Part shown: positions 54,125 through 62,817 of the stretch, piece by piece
Layout: every line of letters starts with the position of its first letter
Numbering within the stretch: position 1 is the first letter of the stretch
Source of the DNA: Nocardia sp. NBC_01329
Lineage (GTDB): Bacteria > Actinomycetota > Actinomycetes > Mycobacteriales > Mycobacteriaceae
Reading direction: 5' to 3'
Length of the DNA stretch: 64,000 bases
NCBI RefSeq assembly: GCF_035956715.1
Contig: NZ_CP108381.1
Coordinates: forward strand, 4,930,001-4,994,000
Notes under the pieces: model-generated
Databases searched by the model: none
What the model saw: only the letters and a program-made list of their open reading frames with translations
Told to the model about the DNA's origin: nothing
Position numbers and translations under genes: made by a program

Positions 54125-54930
54125 TCCAGTGGCACCCCCTTCGACAACATCCAGGGCATCGGATCGATCTTGTTACCACCCTGGTCCCAGATCTCCAGAT
54201 GGAGATGGGGGCCGGTCGATTGCCCGCGGTTGCCGACGGTGGCGATCACATCACCCGCGTTCACCCGCTGTCCCTCGCTGACGTAGATATCGTTGACATG
54301 CCCGTAGACACCGATGGTCCCGTCGTCGTGCAGTACCCGGACCCACATTCCGAATCCGGAGGCCGGGCCTGCCTCGATCACCGTGCCGGAGGCCACCGAA
54401 TGAATCGGCGCGCCGAGTGTATCGGCGAAGTCGACACCATAGTGCATGGCGCCCCAGCGGCTGCCGTACGTAGAGCTCACGACACCGGCGACCGGCCGGA
54501 CCGCCGCCGCGGGGGCGATCTGCTGATGTAGCTGTTTTATCGCCTGCTCGGCCTGGGTCAGCGGGGCGGCGACCTCGGGCGGCAGGTTCTGGAGACCGAA
54601 CGGGGCGGGGGCCGGCGCCGCGATCGGTGCGGCTCGAACCGGTGCGGGCTGCGTATCGGCGATCGGCGCCGCCTGCGCCATCCGCGCGGCGGCCGGGGCA
54701 GGCGCATCCGAAGCGGGGGCGATCGGCTCGGCCTTCACCGCTTCGGAGTTCTCACCGCCGGGCAGCAACGGCGCGGCGTAGGCGATGGCGGGAGCGACCT
54801 GCGAAGCGGTACCGATCAGCGCGCCGGCCGCGACGGCGGCTCCGGCGGCGGCGCGGACCCTTTCGGCCGCAGAGACATCCGCGCGATGGCGCCGGGGGCG
54901 GACCTGGACCTCGTCACCGATCAGGCTCAT
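54106..54930 (-). CDS. M23-family (LytM) peptidoglycan endopeptidase
   Basis: 274 residues from the ATG at 54930 (MSLIGDEV); a TTG 39 nt upstream is an alternative. A hydrophobic segment (AAAGAAVAAGALIGTASQVAPAIA broken by one Gly) acts as signal or anchor, then a long Ala/Pro-rich linker and a C-terminal LytM domain. The zinc ligands are in HYGVD and GPHLHLEIW. Such enzymes cut peptide cross-bridges, or activate other hydrolases if inactive; the ligands here are intact. It is the first gene of the run leading to the regulator and the giants. Confidence 0.9.
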   Translation of the reverse strand: MSLIGDEVQVRPRRHRADVSAAERVRAAAGAAVAAGALIGTASQVAPAIAYAAPLLPGGENSEAVKAEPIAPASDAPAPAAARMAQAAPIADTQPAPVRAAPIAAPAPAPFGLQNLPPEVAAPLTQAEQAIKQLHQQIAPAAAVRPVAGVVSSTYGSRWGAMHYGVDFADTLGAPIHSVASGTVIEAGPASGFGMWVRVLHDDGTIGVYGHVNDIYVSEGQRVNAGDVIATVGNRGQSTGPHLHLEIWDQGGNKIDPMPWMLSKGVPLEWGPSH

Positions 54931-55459
54931 AACGGTGATGGAGCTGGGGCCTAATCGATGGTGCGCCAAAGGTCCGTCCTCGCTATCCGATCATCAGGGT
55001 CACGAACGCCGTACGCGGATCCAGCTACTCCAGCCGGGCAAACGTAACGTTTCGGCATCCGTTGTGATGGTAACTCTACCGGCCCGTGACCATATCGCAA
55101 CCTGATCCATAAACCCCCAGTTCAAATGGGCAATACAGCATCGCGGACCAAGTTGTGAACACTACCTTTTTCGTAACATTTGCGAGCCGGGCCACATCCG
55201 CCGGCCCGACCCGGACACACTCCGGCAACCTCATCGGACAGCAACAGGACTACCTGCGAAAGCGGTCGTTCCGCCCCGCCGGAGACCTCCCACTCGGCCC
55301 GGGCAATGACCCCGCTATTCCGAAAGCTTCGCCACTCGAACAACTTTCGCGGCCATTACACCGCTATTGACAACCGATTTCGATTAGACTCGGCCCGGCA
55401 GATCTGCACGCGGGTTTCCGCACCATCAGCCGAAGACGAGTTGACCCCAGGAGGTCGCT
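54931..55459. other. Intergenic region between M23 peptidase and SCO5389-family genes
   Basis: About 530 bp between divergent genes, AT-richer than the surroundings. A 13-bp palindrome AAACGTAACGTTT at 55040-55052 is about 110 bp before the peptidase start. I looked for a c-di-AMP (ydaO) riboswitch, often found before actinobacterial wall hydrolases, and do not see its conserved core. Promoters must lie here but cannot be fixed by eye. Confidence 0.5.
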
Positions 55460-55852
55460 GTGTCCCTAGATGTCCCTACCGCTCTGCTGGAACGTGCCGA
55501 ACGCGGTGACGTCACCGACGCCGAATTCGTCGAGTGCGTCCGCGTCTCGCTGCCCTACGCATGGGAGGTCGTGAGCCGGGTCGCGACCGAACTCGGTTCC
55601 GGTACCGCGGAATTCGCCGACAACGAGGTGCCTCCGCCCGACGAGACAGCACGCGGTCAACTGCTGCGCGCCTTGGCCTCGGATGCCATCCGGGGCGGGC
55701 TGGAACGGCATTTCGGCGTGAAACTGGCGTTCCAGAACTGCCACCGGGTGGCGGCGTTCCCGCTGTCGGCGGTCGGCGGCGAGACCTACAGCCGGTTCAT
55801 CAGCCCCCGCAACCAGTTGCTCAATCAGAGCCCGGAACTGCGCAACTGCTGA
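55460..55852 (+). CDS. SCO5389-family conserved actinobacterial protein
   Basis: 130 residues from a GTG that follows AGGAGGT. MSLDVPTALLERAERG, SLPYAWEVVSRV, ARGQLLRALASDAIRG and LERHFGVKLAFQNCHRVA match the small SCO5389 family I recall from Streptomyces and relatives; its function is unknown. No membrane segment or signal. A strong terminator follows 6 bp after the stop. Confidence 0.88.
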   Translation: MSLDVPTALLERAERGDVTDAEFVECVRVSLPYAWEVVSRVATELGSGTAEFADNEVPPPDETARGQLLRALASDAIRGGLERHFGVKLAFQNCHRVAAFPLSAVGGETYSRFISPRNQLLNQSPELRNC

Positions 55853-55857
55853 TACAC

Positions 55858-55894
55858 ACGGGTCCCCGGCGCGGAATTCGCGCCGGGGACCCGT
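55858..55894. terminator. Bidirectional terminator hairpin
   Basis: A perfect 16-bp stem (ACGGGTCCCCGGCGCG and its complement) around the loop GAATT lies between the convergent SCO5389-family and acyl-CoA ligase genes. Confidence 0.85.
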
Positions 55895-55928
55895 TATCCG
55901 GACCGGGCGACCCCGGCCCGGTGAGCCG

Positions 55929-57566
55929 TCAGCTGACGGTCGTGACCGTCAGCTCACCATCCGCGTGCTGCGCTCGCAGCCGCTTCTTGTCGAACTTGCC
56001 CACACTGGTCTTGGGCACCTCGGTGATGAAGGCCCAGTGTTCCGGCAGCTGCCATTTCGCGAAGCGGTCCGCGAGGAACTCCCGCAGTTCCGCCGGTTCC
56101 ACCGTCGCGCCCTCGGCCACCACGATCGCCACCAGCGGGCGCTCGTCCCATTTCTCATCCGGGATACCGACCACCGCGGCTTCGGCCACCGCCGGGTGAC
56201 CCATCACCGCGTTCTCCAGATCCACCGAGGAGATCCACTCACCGCCGGACTTGATCACATCCTTGGATCGGTCCACCAGGGTCAGATAGCCGTCCGGGCT
56301 GATCTTGCCCACATCACCGGTACGCAGCCACCCGTCGTCGAACTTGCTCGGATCCACGTCCGCACCGTCGGGCGAATAGTAGGCGCCGGTGATCCAGGGC
56401 CCGCGGACCTCCACCTCGCCCAGGGAAGTGCCGTCGTCGGGCACCACTTTCCCGTCGTCACCGACCAGGCGAGCCCGGACGCCGGCCGGGAACCGCCCCT
56501 GGGTCACCCGGTACGCCCAGACATCCTCCCCGGTAACCCCTTGCGGCGGCTGCGCGACACTGCCCAGGGGGGAGGTCTCGGTCATCCCCCACGCGTGGAT
56601 CACCCGGACACCGTGCTTCTCCTCGAACGCCTTCATCATCGACGGCGGCGCGGCCGCACCGCCCACCACGACCCTGCTCAGATAGGAGATGTCCTGCGGG
56701 GCGGCGTTGAGTCCGGCCAGTACCCCGCCCCAGATCGTCGGCACCGCCGCCGCGAACGTGGGCCGCACCGCGTCCATCATCTCCAGCAACGGCGCCGGTT
56801 GGAGGAACCGGTCCGGCATGAGCAGATTCGCGCCGGACATCAGCGCCACATACGGCAGCCCCCACGCGTTGGCGTGGAACAGCGGAACGATCGCGAGCAT
56901 GGTGTCGTCGTTGCGGATACCCATCGATGCGGGCATGACGGCCTGCATGGCGTGCAGCCAGTTGGACCGGTGCGAGTAGACGACGCCCTTGGGGTCGCCG
57001 GTGGTGCCGGAGGTGTAGCACATCGACGACGCCGTGCGCTCGTCCAGCACCGGGAAGTCGTATTCCGCCGGGTATTTCGCCAGCAGCTCCGCGTAATCGT
57101 GCACGGTCACCCCCTCCGGCGCGTGCACCGTCGCGACATCACCGTTGACCACGATCACATGCCGGACCTTCTTCAGCTGCGGTAGGTACTGGTCGAACAG
57201 CGGGACCAGGCTGCCGTCCACCAGCACCACCTGATCTTCGGCGTGATCGGCCACGTAGATCAGCTGCTCGGCCGACAGCCGGATGTTCAGCGCGTGCAGC
57301 ACCGCGCCCATCGCCGGGATGGCGATATAGGCGAGGAAGTGCTCGTTGTTGTTCCACATGAAGGTGCCGACGCGGTCGCCCTCGCCGATACCCAGGTCGG
57401 TCAGCGCGTTGGCCAGGCGTGCGGAATCCGCGCCGACCTCGCGATAGGTCATCGTGCGCACCCCGTCCCCGGTCCAGGTGGAGACTGTGGAATCACCGAC
57501 GTAGGTGGACGCGTAGCGCAGCAGTGTGGCCAATGACAGCTGGTCGTCCATCATGGTGCTCAGCAT
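55929..57566 (-). CDS. Long-chain fatty-acid-CoA ligase (FadD-like)
   Basis: 545 residues, usual length. The P-loop-like A3 motif YTSGTTGDPKGVVYSH is at 184-199, with IHAWGMTETSPLG, the hinge YLTLVDRSKDVIKSGGEWIS, and the catalytic Lys in VPKTSVGKFDKK near the C-terminus. It activates a fatty acid as acyl-AMP and then acyl-CoA. Chain-length preference cannot be read from the sequence. It stands alone on its strand. Confidence 0.93.
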   Translation of the reverse strand: MLSTMMDDQLSLATLLRYASTYVGDSTVSTWTGDGVRTMTYREVGADSARLANALTDLGIGEGDRVGTFMWNNNEHFLAYIAIPAMGAVLHALNIRLSAEQLIYVADHAEDQVVLVDGSLVPLFDQYLPQLKKVRHVIVVNGDVATVHAPEGVTVHDYAELLAKYPAEYDFPVLDERTASSMCYTSGTTGDPKGVVYSHRSNWLHAMQAVMPASMGIRNDDTMLAIVPLFHANAWGLPYVALMSGANLLMPDRFLQPAPLLEMMDAVRPTFAAAVPTIWGGVLAGLNAAPQDISYLSRVVVGGAAAPPSMMKAFEEKHGVRVIHAWGMTETSPLGSVAQPPQGVTGEDVWAYRVTQGRFPAGVRARLVGDDGKVVPDDGTSLGEVEVRGPWITGAYYSPDGADVDPSKFDDGWLRTGDVGKISPDGYLTLVDRSKDVIKSGGEWISSVDLENAVMGHPAVAEAAVVGIPDEKWDERPLVAIVVAEGATVEPAELREFLADRFAKWQLPEHWAFITEVPKTSVGKFDKKRLRAQHADGELTVTTVS

Positions 57567-58131
57567 CGGAAATACCCCTAACTAATCTGGGCGGCGGGCG
57601 ACGGTGCGGTGAGTCCGGCCGTCCCGGTGAGACACAGGAACGGACATGACTCACATCACACAGCCGAACACTACCGTGGAGTAGTCGGGCGTGGTGAAGG
57701 TCGACGGAAACGGGAGGATTTCCGGGCACCGCTGGTCAGCGCGGGCCGGAGGAGCCCTGAGATCGGCGCCCGACGGCGGGATGGGACGCAATGCCCGCGA
57801 CGCCCCCTGCGGGCCACCGGCATTGCGCCATCGCCGCCGAGCACACAACTGTGATAGCGGGGAATCCGGCCCGCCGCCAAGTCAGATAACGAAATGACAT
57901 CCAAACGAGACACGAGCCGGGTTCATGACCCATTGATGGGACGAATATCCGCAGCTCCGGAGCTCACGGACCACCGGTTATATCCCCGCGACCTCATCAC
58001 CCGAAGTTGTCGAGCACTCGCTTACATATGCACGCGCATCGCCCGGGAAGACCCTTTTCGATGGCCGAAAATATCGATTCCTTGTCCGTCGTTCTCTTCG
58101 GGCCCACCGCGCACCGACCTACTCTGAGAAC
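57567..58131. other. Intergenic region between the acyl-CoA ligase and monooxygenase genes
   Basis: 565 bp between divergent genes. Open frames here are short, of mixed composition and without recognisable families. Promoters for both neighbours must lie here. I see no strong dyad, tRNA or repeat. Confidence 0.5.
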
Positions 58132-59592
58132 ATGACATCGCCGTCGATCATCATCATCGGGGCCGGGTTCGGTGGGCTCGGTATGGGACTGGAACTGCTG
58201 CGTTCGGGCGTGAGAGATTTCGCCATCGTCGAACGCGCCCAGGACCTCGGCGGCGTATGGCGGGAGAACACCTACCCGGGCGCGGCCTGCGATGTGCCGT
58301 CCCCGCTGTACTCCTGGTCCTTCGAGCCGCGCTCGGACTGGCCCCGCCGCTTCTCCGAACAGGCCGATATCCACGAATACATGCGCCGCATCGTCGGCAA
58401 ATACGATCTCGAACGCCATATCCGCTTCGGCACCGAGATCAGCGACGCCGAATACGACGAGGCGAGCGCGAAATGGCAGATCCGCACCACCGGCGGTGAC
58501 CGACTCACCGCCGAGGTCCTGATCTCCGCGGTCGGCCAGCTCTCCCGGCCGGCCATGCCGAACATCCCCGGTATCGACACCTTCACCGGCCCCGCCTTCC
58601 ACTCCGCCGAATGGGACCACTCCGCCGACCTCACCGGTAAACGCGTCGCCTGTATCGGCACCGGCGCCAGCGCCATCCAGTACATCCCCCGCATCCAGCC
58701 ACTCGCGCAACACCTCACCCTGTTCCAGCGTTCCGCCGCCTGGGTACTGCCCAAGGCCGACGCCGCATACGAACCCCGCCACCACACCGTATTCAAGTAC
58801 GTCCCCCCGGTCCGCTGGGCCGAACGCTTCGGCTGGTGGATGTTCTTCGAAGTGATGGCACTGGCCCTCACCGATATCCAGGCCATCCAGAAGCCGGTGG
58901 TGAAGGTCGCCGACGGCCACCGCGCCCGGCAGGTCCCCGACCCGATCCTGCGCGAGAAGCTCACCCCCGACTACGCCCCCGGCTGTAAACGGGCCCTGTT
59001 CTCCAACGACTACTTCCCCGCGCTGGCCCGGCCGAACGTAACAGTGGAGACCAACGCCATCACCGAGATCACCCCCACGGGCGTACGCACCGCCGACGGA
59101 ATCCACCACGAAGTCGACATCATCATCTACGGCACCGGTTTCAAGGGCACCGAATTCCTCGCCCCGATGAACATCTACGGCACCGACGGCCGCAAACTCG
59201 CCGACACCTGGGCCGCCGAAGGCGCCCGCGCCTACCTCGGCGTCTCGGTCCCGAAGTTCCCCAACCTGTTCATGATGTACGGCCCGAACACCAATGTCGG
59301 CTCCGGTTCGATCGTCTACATGCTGGAATCGCAGGCCCGCTACATCCGCCAGGCCATCGAATACCTACGCGACAACCCCGGCCACGGCGTATCCGCGCAC
59401 GCGGAAGCCGAACAGCGGTGGGACGATTGGCTGCGGAAGCGCCTGAAGGACACCCCCTGGAACTTCTGCTCCAGCTGGTACCGCAACGCCTCGGGCCGCA
59501 TCACCAACAACTGGCCGGGGGCCACGATCCTCTACCGCTGGAAAACCCGCCGCTTCGACCCCGCCGACTACGAGACCAGCCGCCCGGCGTGA
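58132..59592 (+). CDS. Flavin monooxygenase, Baeyer-Villiger type
   Basis: 486 residues. FAD-binding GAGFGGLGMGLELL at 10-23, the Baeyer-Villiger fingerprint FTGPAFHSAEW at 151-161 (FxGxxxHxxxW), and NADPH-binding CIGTGASAIQ near 174. These enzymes insert oxygen next to a ketone; the family also includes the prodrug-activating EthA/MymA. Actinomycetes hold many such genes for ketone and sterol breakdown, so the substrate is open. The tRNA gene follows 77 bp later on the same strand. Confidence 0.92.
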   Translation: MTSPSIIIIGAGFGGLGMGLELLRSGVRDFAIVERAQDLGGVWRENTYPGAACDVPSPLYSWSFEPRSDWPRRFSEQADIHEYMRRIVGKYDLERHIRFGTEISDAEYDEASAKWQIRTTGGDRLTAEVLISAVGQLSRPAMPNIPGIDTFTGPAFHSAEWDHSADLTGKRVACIGTGASAIQYIPRIQPLAQHLTLFQRSAAWVLPKADAAYEPRHHTVFKYVPPVRWAERFGWWMFFEVMALALTDIQAIQKPVVKVADGHRARQVPDPILREKLTPDYAPGCKRALFSNDYFPALARPNVTVETNAITEITPTGVRTADGIHHEVDIIIYGTGFKGTEFLAPMNIYGTDGRKLADTWAAEGARAYLGVSVPKFPNLFMMYGPNTNVGSGSIVYMLESQARYIRQAIEYLRDNPGHGVSAHAEAEQRWDDWLRKRLKDTPWNFCSSWYRNASGRITNNWPGATILYRWKTRRFDPADYETSRPA

Positions 59593-59669
59593 CGCTCACC
59601 GGGGCCGTTCCCCACGATGCGGCCCCGCGGCGGACGACCCGGTAGACTCCTCCCACCGGCCACGGCCCG

Positions 59670-59742
59670 GCCCTCGTAGCTCAGGGGATAGAGCACCGCT
59701 CTCCTAAAGCGGGTGTCGCAGGTTCGAATCCTGCCGAGGGCA
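59670..59742 (+). tRNA. tRNA-Arg (anticodon CCT)
   Basis: 73-nt cloverleaf: acceptor GCCCTCG paired with CGAGGGC, D arm GCTCAGGGGATAGAGC, anticodon arm CCGCT-CTCCTAA-AGCGG giving CCT, and T arm GCAGG-TTCGAAT-CCTGC. The CCA end is not encoded. Part of its 3' end is duplicated 1.4 kb downstream, suggesting use as an integration site. Confidence 0.96.
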
Positions 59743-59753
59743 CAAACCTGCGA
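59733..59753 (+). repeat. Candidate attL: tRNA-Arg 3' end
   Basis: A 21-nt sequence that begins in the tRNA T arm (GCCGAGGGCACAAAC...) and recurs at 61131 with one mismatch. The direct repeat bounds about 1.4 kb of atypical sequence. Confidence 0.6.
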
Positions 59754-60586
59754 CAGGTTTCCGCAGTTCAGCGGCTTCGCCCTTGCGATCCTGACGAGCC
59801 TGAATTACAAAACCGCAGGTCAGTCGCATTGGCCCGTGTGCCGTATAGGGCACAGCGAACATGGGAACGCGCGCCCAACGGAGAAATGGTCATGCCCGAC
59901 CACCGACTTCGGGGACGCCCCGCACGGTCCTGCCGTAGCCCTGAGGTGTGATGCATCTTCGCGGTCGGAGTCTCGTCAGACAACACAACAGCAGGCTGGC
60001 ACCGCTGCCCGTGACGCGCGTCCGCAGCAACGCCCGGCCGTGGCGGGCGTTGGCGCCGTATCCGATGCGGGTTGCGACTGCGGTCAGAGCGGCCGGGTCA
60101 TCTGCCTGCTCTCGACGACCTCGGCGACGACGACTGGACGGTCAATGATGCAGCACAGCGCGTTTCCGACACGCCTGTGGGATTCGAGACCAGCCACACC
60201 GGCCGGGGAACTGCGCCCCCGAATGTGGTCGTTCCTTGCGCACCACAAGCCGCATCCCCGGCGGCCAGGGCCCTGGCGATGCCCTGAACCGCCGATACAT
60301 CCATCAGCATTTGAGTCCTCCCCCTGCTCCGGCGCGTCCTGCACCGTCTGTTCGTCGATGTGGCGAGCCGGTTCGAAACTTGCTCTGCTACAGCATTCGA
60401 CGTGGCGCGCTGTTGTTCGGTTCCACCGGGTCAGATTCTCGTGTTCGGAGCGTGTCCGCGGTCGAGCAGACCGGAGACGAACAATGGCCCCAGAGGCTCT
60501 TGAAACGACGATGGTCGTGGGCTGTGCCGGGAACGTGTCCGCGGCGGCAGCCCACGACCGATAGTCATCACGTCATTGTCGGAAAC
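59754..60586. other. Degraded accessory sequence after the tRNA
   Basis: About 830 bp with no gene I can support strongly. The GC skew and codon structure are less regular than in the flanking genes. A 14-nt sequence AAAACCGCAGGTCA at 59809 recurs at 61090, inside the other end of the element. One short minus-strand frame with a good ribosome binding site is listed separately. Confidence 0.5.
60098..60310 (-). CDS. Small hypothetical protein or gene fragment
   Basis: 70 codons, MLMDVSAVQGIARALAAGDAA at the start, preceded by GGGGGAGGA 5 nt before the ATG. No recognised family. The C-terminal half is Ser/Arg-rich and looks non-native, so this may be the 5' end of a gene broken by the insertion. 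Listed mainly because of its ribosome binding site. Confidence 0.25.
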   Translation of the reverse strand: MLMDVSAVQGIARALAAGDAACGAQGTTTFGGAVPRPVWLVSNPTGVSETRCAASLTVQSSSPRSSRAGR

Positions 60587-60910
60587 TCAGTCGTTGAGCA
60601 TTGGCTCCCACTTCGAGTAGGACTCGAAGTCATGGAAGTGGCGTGAATACAAGTCACCGCCCTCGGACAGGTCGTCGATCAATGCGGCCACGACGTCGAT
60701 CACTGCCGTCGGAGTGACGGTTACGTTGTAGCCGGCTTCGTTTTTGTAGGTCTCCGCGTCGCTCCGGAAGTTCTTCTCGGCGAGTTCTCGCGCTTCCGCT
60801 TCGGTGTCCGCGTACAGAAGGGTCACATCCTCCCTATACAGGGGCACGTAGTCCGGAGCGTCGGAGGTGAACTTGAACAGTGTGATGGCGATGTATGGGC
60901 TCTTGGCCAC
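60587..60910 (-). CDS. DUF4288-like small protein, possible immunity protein
   Basis: 107 residues, GTG start with AAGGAG upstream. YIAITLFKFTSDAPDYVPLYREDVTLLYADTEAEARELAE followed by YNVTVTPTAVIDV and LYSRHFHDFESYSKWEP resembles DUF4288 proteins I recall from Streptomyces. It lies 17 bp after a short coding tail that looks like the tip of a polymorphic toxin. That gene order is typical of toxin-immunity pairs, so an immunity role is possible (inference). Confidence 0.7.
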   Translation of the reverse strand: MAKSPYIAITLFKFTSDAPDYVPLYREDVTLLYADTEAEARELAEKNFRSDAETYKNEAGYNVTVTPTAVIDVVAALIDDLSEGGDLYSRHFHDFESYSKWEPMLND

Positions 60911-60926
60911 TAACGCACTCCTTACC

Positions 60927-61004
60927 TTACTTCTTGAAACGACTGTCGTTCAGCAGCTTCCAACCCTTTTTCTGGACCGCACTGCTGCCGCCTTTGATGT
61001 CGCC
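60927..61004 (-). pseudogene. Remnant of a polymorphic-toxin C-terminus
   Basis: 25 codons ending GDIKGGSSAVQKKGWKLLND and a short basic tail before the stop codon. Nothing upstream in this frame looks like the rest of a toxin, so the large gene is missing. Such short basic ends, directly before a small acidic protein gene, are characteristic of toxin tips. The identity is a guess from composition and position. Confidence 0.35.
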
Positions 61005-61130
61005 CAGGCACGATGGCAAGCGGCACCGCAAGACGACGGCACCACCACCTATAGCTGATATTCGGCTTCGATCACCAACCGCCCGGCCGAAAACCGCAGG
61101 TCATCACCGTTCTCATGTTCGACACGCCCC

Positions 61131-61151
61131 GCCGAGGGCACAATCCTGCGA
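61131..61151 (+). repeat. Candidate attR: copy of the tRNA-Arg 3' end
   Basis: 21 nt matching 59733-59753 at 20 of 21 positions (GCCGAGGGCACAATC...). It marks the far end of the small insertion. A shorter 10-nt copy of GCCGAGGGCA occurs again at 61171. Confidence 0.6.
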
Positions 61152-61197
61152 AGCGTTTCCGACCGAACTTGCCGAGGGCAGGCTCGAGGATGTCACT

Positions 61198-61457
61198 GTG
61201 CCGAAGCCGTATCCGAAAAGAGTTCCGCGATGACGTGGTCTTGGTTACCCGTAACCGTGAGGACGGCGTGACGTTCGACCGGTTCGCGGCCGATTTTCGG
61301 GGTCCACCCGGCGATATTGTCGAAATGGATGCGACAAGCCGATATCGGTGCTGGAGAAAAGCCGGGCCGCGGCACGACCGGCGAGTCGGCGGAACTGCGG
61401 GAACTGCGTCACCGTGACCGTCTTCTGGAGCAAGAAAACGAGGTGCTGCGCCGCACA
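61198..61457 (+). pseudogene. IS3-family transposase OrfA remnant, frameshifted
   Basis: Read across two frameshifts, the sequence gives VPKPYPK, EFRDDVVLVTRNREDGVTFDR, GVHPAILSKWMRQADIGAG and ESAELRELRHRDRLLEQENE, the helix-turn-helix and leucine-zipper pattern of IS3-type OrfA. The first shift is near 61217 and the second near 61297, each explained by one extra base. Downstream similarity ends at about 61457 and no OrfB follows. A dead insertion-sequence fragment. Confidence 0.75.
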
Positions 61458-61515
61458 CCGCCGCCGTCCCGGCCATCGGCCGGTGGGTACTCGGCCACTA
61501 CCGCCCTCACGGCGG

Positions 61516-62337
61516 CTACAGCTTCGAATCGCCGAGGAATCGAACGACGTCGCCCACGAAACGTGGATGCGAGACGGTGCCGATATGGCCGGTGCGCGGG
61601 TACAGGATCAGACGCGCGTCCGGGATGCCGTCGGCGGTGTGCCGGAAGGTCTCGGTGCTGTAGGAGCCATCGCGGTCGCCGCCGACGATCAAGGTGGGCA
61701 CCGTGATCTCGCCGAGCCTTCCGGTGAGATCGAAACCGCCCTCGGCCACCAAGAAGTGGTGGGTGTCGGCCGGTACCTTCGGCCGAACCAGTGGATCGGC
61801 CAGCCACATCGCTGCCCCGGCCAGCCGGGCGCCTACCGGATTGGCGACGGTGGCCGGCGCCAAGTGGTGTAGCCCGCGCCTACCCGCCAGTATTGCCTCC
61901 GCATAGCGGCGCTGACCGGTCCGCAGAACCGGATCCAACCGGCACGCCGCTGACACCACAACGAGTTTGCGCACCACATCGGGATGATCGGCGGCCAGCT
62001 GCAGGGCTATCGAACCGCCGGAGGACACACCGAGGACATCAACCGGTTCGCCGAATTGGGCGTGCAAAGCGTCTGCATGCTCGTCGCCGAGACCGGACAT
62101 GGTGGCACCAGCCGCTGTACCCGGCGCCCGGCCCACCACATACACCCGGAAATGCCGGGCAAGACCGGCCAGCTTTTTCAGTTCCGAGGACCGCATCCGC
62201 CCGGTCGGGTTGGCATGATCGGGGGTGAACCAGCGCAGAAACACCAGCGGCCGGCCACTACCGAACGCCAGATACGGCATGCCGTGCCGCAGCGAACCTT
62301 CGGTCACCGCGGCCACCTCGCCGCCACTGTTCATCAT
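61516..62337 (-). CDS. Alpha/beta hydrolase
   Basis: 273 residues. Nucleophile elbow VLGVSSGGSIAL (Ser in GxSxG), acid in VGGDRDGSYS, and His in RTGHIGTVSHP. No signal peptide. The family covers esterases, haloperoxidase-like and hydrolytic enzymes; the substrate is unknown. It lies 75 bp after the small membrane protein gene on the same strand and may belong to the TetR-controlled set. Confidence 0.85.
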   Translation of the reverse strand: MMNSGGEVAAVTEGSLRHGMPYLAFGSGRPLVFLRWFTPDHANPTGRMRSSELKKLAGLARHFRVYVVGRAPGTAAGATMSGLGDEHADALHAQFGEPVDVLGVSSGGSIALQLAADHPDVVRKLVVVSAACRLDPVLRTGQRRYAEAILAGRRGLHHLAPATVANPVGARLAGAAMWLADPLVRPKVPADTHHFLVAEGGFDLTGRLGEITVPTLIVGGDRDGSYSTETFRHTADGIPDARLILYPRTGHIGTVSHPRFVGDVVRFLGDSKL

Positions 62338-62412
62338 CGCTCCGATCGCTGTCCCATCACCAACGGTGCCGACGCTAATCGAGGCAATGCGGTCAGGCGA
62401 TGACCTCGGAGG

Positions 62413-62817
62413 TCATGGACTCGCGGTGCCGCCGAACGCCGAACCGGGAGCGCGCGCGACCACCAGCAGTGCGGCGAACACGATGGCGCCTGCCGCCTGG
62501 TATCCGATCCAGACCTCACCGGCGGCATTGCTGCCCTGCCATGCGAGAAGCAGGCCGGCGATTGTCGCCAGCACCCAGCCGGTGTCGTAGGTAACCATGA
62601 GTCGCGTATAGGTGCGCACCGGACGGCTGCGGACGTACCCGATCTCGATTCCGCCGCAGATCAGCAGGGCAGCTGCGCAGGCAATCATCAGCCAGGCTTC
62701 AACGCCGAGCCGATGGCCGAGTGCTGCGGCGCCAGCGGTGTAGATGACCGCGAGGAACACCTTGGTACAGGCGTCCGCGATGATTCCCGCCACTTGGCGA
62801 GGGGATGTTGTTGTCAT
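62413..62817 (-). CDS. Small integral membrane protein
   Basis: 134 residues from the ATG at 62817, which overlaps the TetR stop as ATGA. Four hydrophobic segments are visible: KVFLAVIYTAGAAALG, WLMIACAAALLICGG, GWVLATIAGLLLAW and AAGAIVFAALLVVA. No family recognised. Coupling to the repressor gene suggests it is made in the same induced state. Confidence 0.75.
   Translation of the reverse strand: MTTTSPRQVAGIIADACTKVFLAVIYTAGAAALGHRLGVEAWLMIACAAALLICGGIEIGYVRSRPVRTYTRLMVTYDTGWVLATIAGLLLAWQGSNAAGEVWIGYQAAGAIVFAALLVVARAPGSAFGGTASP

Noticed and set aside
55040..55052. 13-bp palindrome AAACGTAACGTTT as a regulator site of the M23 gene
   Set aside because: Too short and unsupported by a neighbouring regulator or a second copy to be called an operator; mentioned only in the intergenic entry.
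54931..55459. Possible c-di-AMP (ydaO) riboswitch before the M23 peptidase
   Set aside because: Expected from known actinobacterial wall-hydrolase genes, but the conserved core sequences and stems are not visible on either strand.
59713..60564. Plus-strand frame of 283 codons starting inside the tRNA gene
   Set aside because: It begins within tRNA-Arg, has mixed composition and no family pattern.
61171..61180. Third copy of the attachment-site core (GCCGAGGGCA)
   Set aside because: Only 10 nt match and the flanks differ, so chance in GC-rich DNA is likely.
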